A stretch of 7,330 nucleotides of DNA, taken from Gammaproteobacteria bacterium. Lineage in GTDB: Bacteria > Pseudomonadota > Gammaproteobacteria > Tenderiales > Tenderiaceae. Shown here piece after piece: positions 5,323 through 7,330 of this stretch. The stretch's first letter is position 1; the number at the start of each line of letters is the position of its first letter. The notes beneath the pieces are model-generated. The model was not told the origin of the DNA and ran no database searches. It was given only the letters and a program-made list of their open reading frames with translations. The translations under genes were made by a program, and so were the position numbers. Location: assembly GCA_024276775.1 (NCBI GenBank), contig JAJRWO010000128.1, forward strand, positions 1-7,330, written 5' to 3'.

Positions 5323-6300
5323 ATGAAAAAGAAATTACTGCCTTTGGCAATCGCTGCCGCTATGGCACCTGGTTTTGCTGCTGCCGCTGAAGTAGGTGGA
5401 TATGCAGATATTATTTACACAATCAGTGATGACGCCTCCGCAACAGGCCCTGGCGTTACCGGCACAGAAGGGAAGTTTTTTGCCACCAGTGAACTACAGT
5501 TCAGCGCCAGCCCAGCTGATGGCGTCAGCGTTCGTATAGACGCTGACCTCGACTTGGCGGCAGGCAACACCAACATCAATAATGCGCTAGATCCTACCGC
5601 AAACAGTGACTCTGGCCGTATTGAGCAGGCGTTTTTCGCTTGGAGTGCCGTTGATAATGTGACCGTCATCGGCGGTGTATTCAATAACCCTATCGGTTAC
5701 GAAGCTGAAGATGCGCCCGATAAAGATTTCACTTCTAACGGTATCGTCTACGACATTCTTGATCAGCAAACAGCCTTGAACGGTGATAACGTGGCAGGTT
5801 TGGCTGTCGCGGGTGTGATTGGCCCGGTAACAGTTACCGGCGCCCTCCTTAACGACTTGGGCCAGGTGAACGATGAAAACTCATTGGCGCTTGTGGTGAA
5901 CTACGCGCCTATTGAAGGCCTGGACCTGGAAGCCGGCATGGTTACCCAAACCAATAAAGGCACTGCTAACGCTAGTCCAATGCAAGTCAGCGCCGGCGAC
6001 GTTATCAACTTCAACGCTGTTTACACGGGCGTAGAAAACCTGATGGTTGGTATTGATTTTCTGGATGCCGACCTTCTGAAGGACCCTGTATATGACCTGT
6101 GGGCAGGTTACAGCTTCGGCGATGCAGCGGTGAAAGCTCGCCTTTCTGATGGCGGCGATGCAAGCGCAACGACGCTTTACGCTTCTTATCAAGTGGCATC
6201 CAACCTGACGGCTGCCCTGGAACTTCGTAGTGATGACCCAGGCACTCCAGGCTCGTCGAAGTCTGATAAAACCACCCTGGAACTGATCGCTACTTTCTAA
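5323..6300 (+). CDS. Outer-membrane beta-barrel protein, porin-like
   Basis: A 325-residue secreted protein. Residues 1-22 form a clear Sec signal peptide (KKK, a hydrophobic Leu/Ala core, cleavage after AAA before Glu23). The mature part is rich in alternating polar/hydrophobic strands with Gly/Asp/Asn turns, lacks long hydrophobic helices and is acidic. It ends in ELIATF, the terminal-phenylalanine signal recognised by the BAM complex. The segment GGVFNNPIGYEAEDAPDKDF (117-136) resembles the 'G+F..PIGYE..DAP' motif of the BBP2/OmpL-like putative porins. I favour that family, but a TorF-like or other small barrel is possible, and the solute is unknown. A good ribosome binding site, AGGGAG (5311-5316), is six bases before ATG. 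It is a single-gene unit with its own terminator, diverging from pcnB. I could not find a convincing sigma-70 promoter. Confidence 0.85.
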   Translation: MKKKLLPLAIAAAMAPGFAAAAEVGGYADIIYTISDDASATGPGVTGTEGKFFATSELQFSASPADGVSVRIDADLDLAAGNTNINNALDPTANSDSGRIEQAFFAWSAVDNVTVIGGVFNNPIGYEAEDAPDKDFTSNGIVYDILDQQTALNGDNVAGLAVAGVIGPVTVTGALLNDLGQVNDENSLALVVNYAPIEGLDLEAGMVTQTNKGTANASPMQVSAGDVINFNAVYTGVENLMVGIDFLDADLLKDPVYDLWAGYSFGDAAVKARLSDGGDASATTLYASYQVASNLTAALELRSDDPGTPGSSKSDKTTLELIATF

Positions 6301-6338
6301 GCGGCTACAAAGTTAAATAATAAAAATTTCTGTCCATT

Positions 6339-6364
6339 GGCCGGGCTTTTGCCCGGCCTTTTTT
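6339..6364 (+). terminator. Strong intrinsic terminator of the barrel gene
   Basis: GGCCGGGC (6339-6346) pairs perfectly with GCCCGGCC (6351-6358) across a TTTT loop and is followed by six T (6359-6364). It lies 38 bases beyond the stop codon, so it is a textbook rho-independent terminator and separates this gene from the next. Confidence 0.95.
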
Positions 6365-6385
6365 CGCCCCAACAAAAGTCAAATT

Positions 6386-6412
6386 TAAGTCCCCCTACAA
6401 ATCGGTCGATAT
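6386..6412 (+). promoter_or_regulatory. Candidate sigma-28 (FliA) promoter
   Basis: TAAG (6386-6389), 15 bases, then GTCGATAT (6405-6412) match the flagellar sigma-28 consensus TAAA-N15-GCCGATAA at 9 of 12 defined positions with exact spacing. Transcription would begin near 6420, about 33 bases before the small gene. A sigma-70 -10-like TATATT (6410-6415) overlaps but lacks a properly spaced -35. The match is suggestive only; its weight comes from the flagellar-like product downstream. Confidence 0.4.
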
Positions 6413-6452
6413 ATTAGCAACTGATTACAAGTCATTTCGACTGAGGTACCAG

Positions 6453-6695
6453 ATGAGCACAATCCCCGCCTTTGATTCCGGCCTGCAAAGCATTCAAAAG
6501 GGCATGAATGGCCTGAAAAAAAATGCGTTTGAGATTGCCAACACCAAGAACGGCCTGACACAGACGCCAGAAATAAAGCCCCTTACTGAACCACTGATTG
6601 AGATAAAGATGAACACTCTTCAGGTAGAAATGGGTGTCAAGGTGCTTCAAGCCAGCTCAGGCATGATGGGCAGCTTGCTGGACATAAAGGTCTAG
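6453..6695 (+). CDS. Small protein resembling flagellar rod/hook protein ends
   Basis: An 80-residue protein without signal peptide or membrane segment. Its N-terminal part, SGLQSIQKGMNGLKKNAFEIAN (9-30), looks like the flagellar basal-body rod motif (SGM-x-A...ANN-x-ANxxT). Residues 44-80 end in KVLQASSGMMGSLLDIKV. This resembles the C-terminal rod/hook domain pattern (L-x-x-M...Y-x-A-x-x-K-V-x-x-x-x-x-x-M-x-x-x-L-x-x-x). In rod and hook proteins these two ends pair as a coiled coil, so the gene looks like a miniature with both ends and no central domain. The ATG is supported by GAGG (6443-6446) six bases upstream. No other flagellar gene is in the window. It might be an uncharacterised short protein family rather than a structural flagellin-axial protein. 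Function is unknown. Confidence 0.78.
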   Translation: MSTIPAFDSGLQSIQKGMNGLKKNAFEIANTKNGLTQTPEIKPLTEPLIEIKMNTLQVEMGVKVLQASSGMMGSLLDIKV

Positions 6696-6726
6696 GAAGC
6701 TCCCGAGAGCAGGCTGTTAACACCCC

Positions 6727-7330
6727 CTAACGCACACGTTTAAACATATAAGCGGCGATAAAAAAAAACAAAACCGGTGCCACCAGAACGCTCATCAATG
6801 GTGGCAGACCATACACCAGCCCCAAATGACTCGTGGTCTGATCCGCCAGAAAATAACCGATGCCAAACAATGTGCCGACAAATATGCGCTGCCCCACCCC
6901 AACAGATCTCAGCGGCCCCAACACAAATGGCACCGCCAAAAAGACCATCACCATGGTTGTTAATGGCATCACCGCCTTCTTCCATAAAGCCAGTATATAT
7001 CGGCTTGAATCCAGGTGATTATCAGTCAAATAACCAATATATCGATACAGGTCTGGCGCGGCGAGATAATCAGGTTTAACCGTCACCACAGCAATCAATT
7101 CTGGCGTCAACAAAGACTTCCGCAACTGGGTGTTATAACGATGGGTCTTAACCCCAGTCTCAGACACTGAGCTGCTTAATACATCTTTCAACAACCAGTG
7201 GTCGCCTTTATAGCTGGCTTCAGCAGCCGTGGTCACCGACTGCAGGCGGTTTGCGTCATCGAAGTGATAGACAGAAATTCGCCCCACCTGGTCGCGACTC
7301 ATCAAATCACGAATACGGATAACACTATTA
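6727..7330 (-). CDS. lptG: LPS export permease LptG, C-terminal part (partial)
   Basis: LptG forms with LptF and the LptB ATPase dimer the inner-membrane ABC transporter that extracts lipopolysaccharide and feeds it to the LptC-LptA bridge. The frame is open to the window's right edge. Only the last 200 codons are present, of about 360 expected. The visible part begins in the periplasmic jellyroll domain (VGRISVYHFDDANRLQSV) and continues to LTPELIAVV. LYRYIGYLTDNHLDSSRYILALWKK follows, leading into three membrane helices near MPLTTMVMVFLAVPFVLG, RIFVGTLFGIGYFLAD and LPPLMSVLVAPVLFFFIAAY. The GPLRSVGVGQR loop and VYGLPP are typical of LptG rather than LptF. It converges with the small gene, 31 bases apart, and I see no strong terminator between them. 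lptF would be expected upstream, beyond 7330. Confidence 0.95.
   Translation of the reverse strand, partial: NSVIRIRDLMSRDQVGRISVYHFDDANRLQSVTTAAEASYKGDHWLLKDVLSSSVSETGVKTHRYNTQLRKSLLTPELIAVVTVKPDYLAAPDLYRYIGYLTDNHLDSSRYILALWKKAVMPLTTMVMVFLAVPFVLGPLRSVGVGQRIFVGTLFGIGYFLADQTTSHLGLVYGLPPLMSVLVAPVLFFFIAAYMFKRVR

Noticed and set aside
6696..6726. Short GCTC/GAGC hairpin between the small gene and lptG
   Set aside because: A four-pair stem without a T-run is too weak to call a terminator.

Overview
The window looks like a chromosomal piece of a gammaproteobacterium, probably a marine-type lineage near Cellvibrionales or Pseudomonadales. This rests on four things. The block pcnB-folK-(dNK)-panB-panC-panD is in its typical gammaproteobacterial arrangement. 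The PcnB and PanD sequences are close to the enterobacterial type. A Gram-negative outer-membrane barrel protein and the LPS-export permease LptG are present. The lineage is an inference; no rRNA is present to confirm it.

Layout. (1) Positions 1-433 are a mobile-element scar. They hold the last 35 codons and right end of an IS66-family element, a stretch resembling an IS256-family end, and about 230 bases of non-coding sequence with inverted repeats. (2) Positions 434-5059, all on the minus strand, form a housekeeping cluster read in the order pcnB, folK, deoxynucleoside kinase, panB, panC, panD. Spacing is tight (3 bases, 0-6 bases, 84 bases, a 1-base TAATG overlap, 55 bases). A weak terminator candidate follows panD, and a possible internal promoter lies before panB. 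(3) Positions 5060-5322 are a divergent regulatory gap between pcnB and a plus-strand outer-membrane barrel gene (5323-6300), which ends in a strong intrinsic terminator. (4) At 6453-6695 is a small 80-residue gene whose two halves resemble the conserved ends of flagellar rod/hook proteins; a sigma-28-like promoter candidate precedes it. (5) The window ends in the C-terminal 200 codons of lptG, convergent with the small gene.

How the genes work together. panB, panC and panD encode the complete branch from alpha-ketoisovalerate and aspartate to pantothenate, the CoA precursor. FolK makes the activated pterin for folate. Folate supplies the one-carbon donor used by PanB, so the folK/pan neighbourhood is metabolically sensible. 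The kinase salvages deoxynucleosides, and PcnB adds poly(A) tails that promote RNA decay. The barrel protein and LptG both concern the outer membrane but are separate transcription units.

The most notable points are three. pcnB has no ATG, GTG or TTG start upstream of its conserved N-terminus, and an ATT codon with a well-placed ribosome binding site fits instead, as reported for E. coli pcnB. An orphan mini flagellar-rod-like protein sits behind a sigma-28-like promoter. IS ends appear to be nested next to the pan operon. I see no CRISPR array, tRNA, defence system or wholly new multi-gene system.
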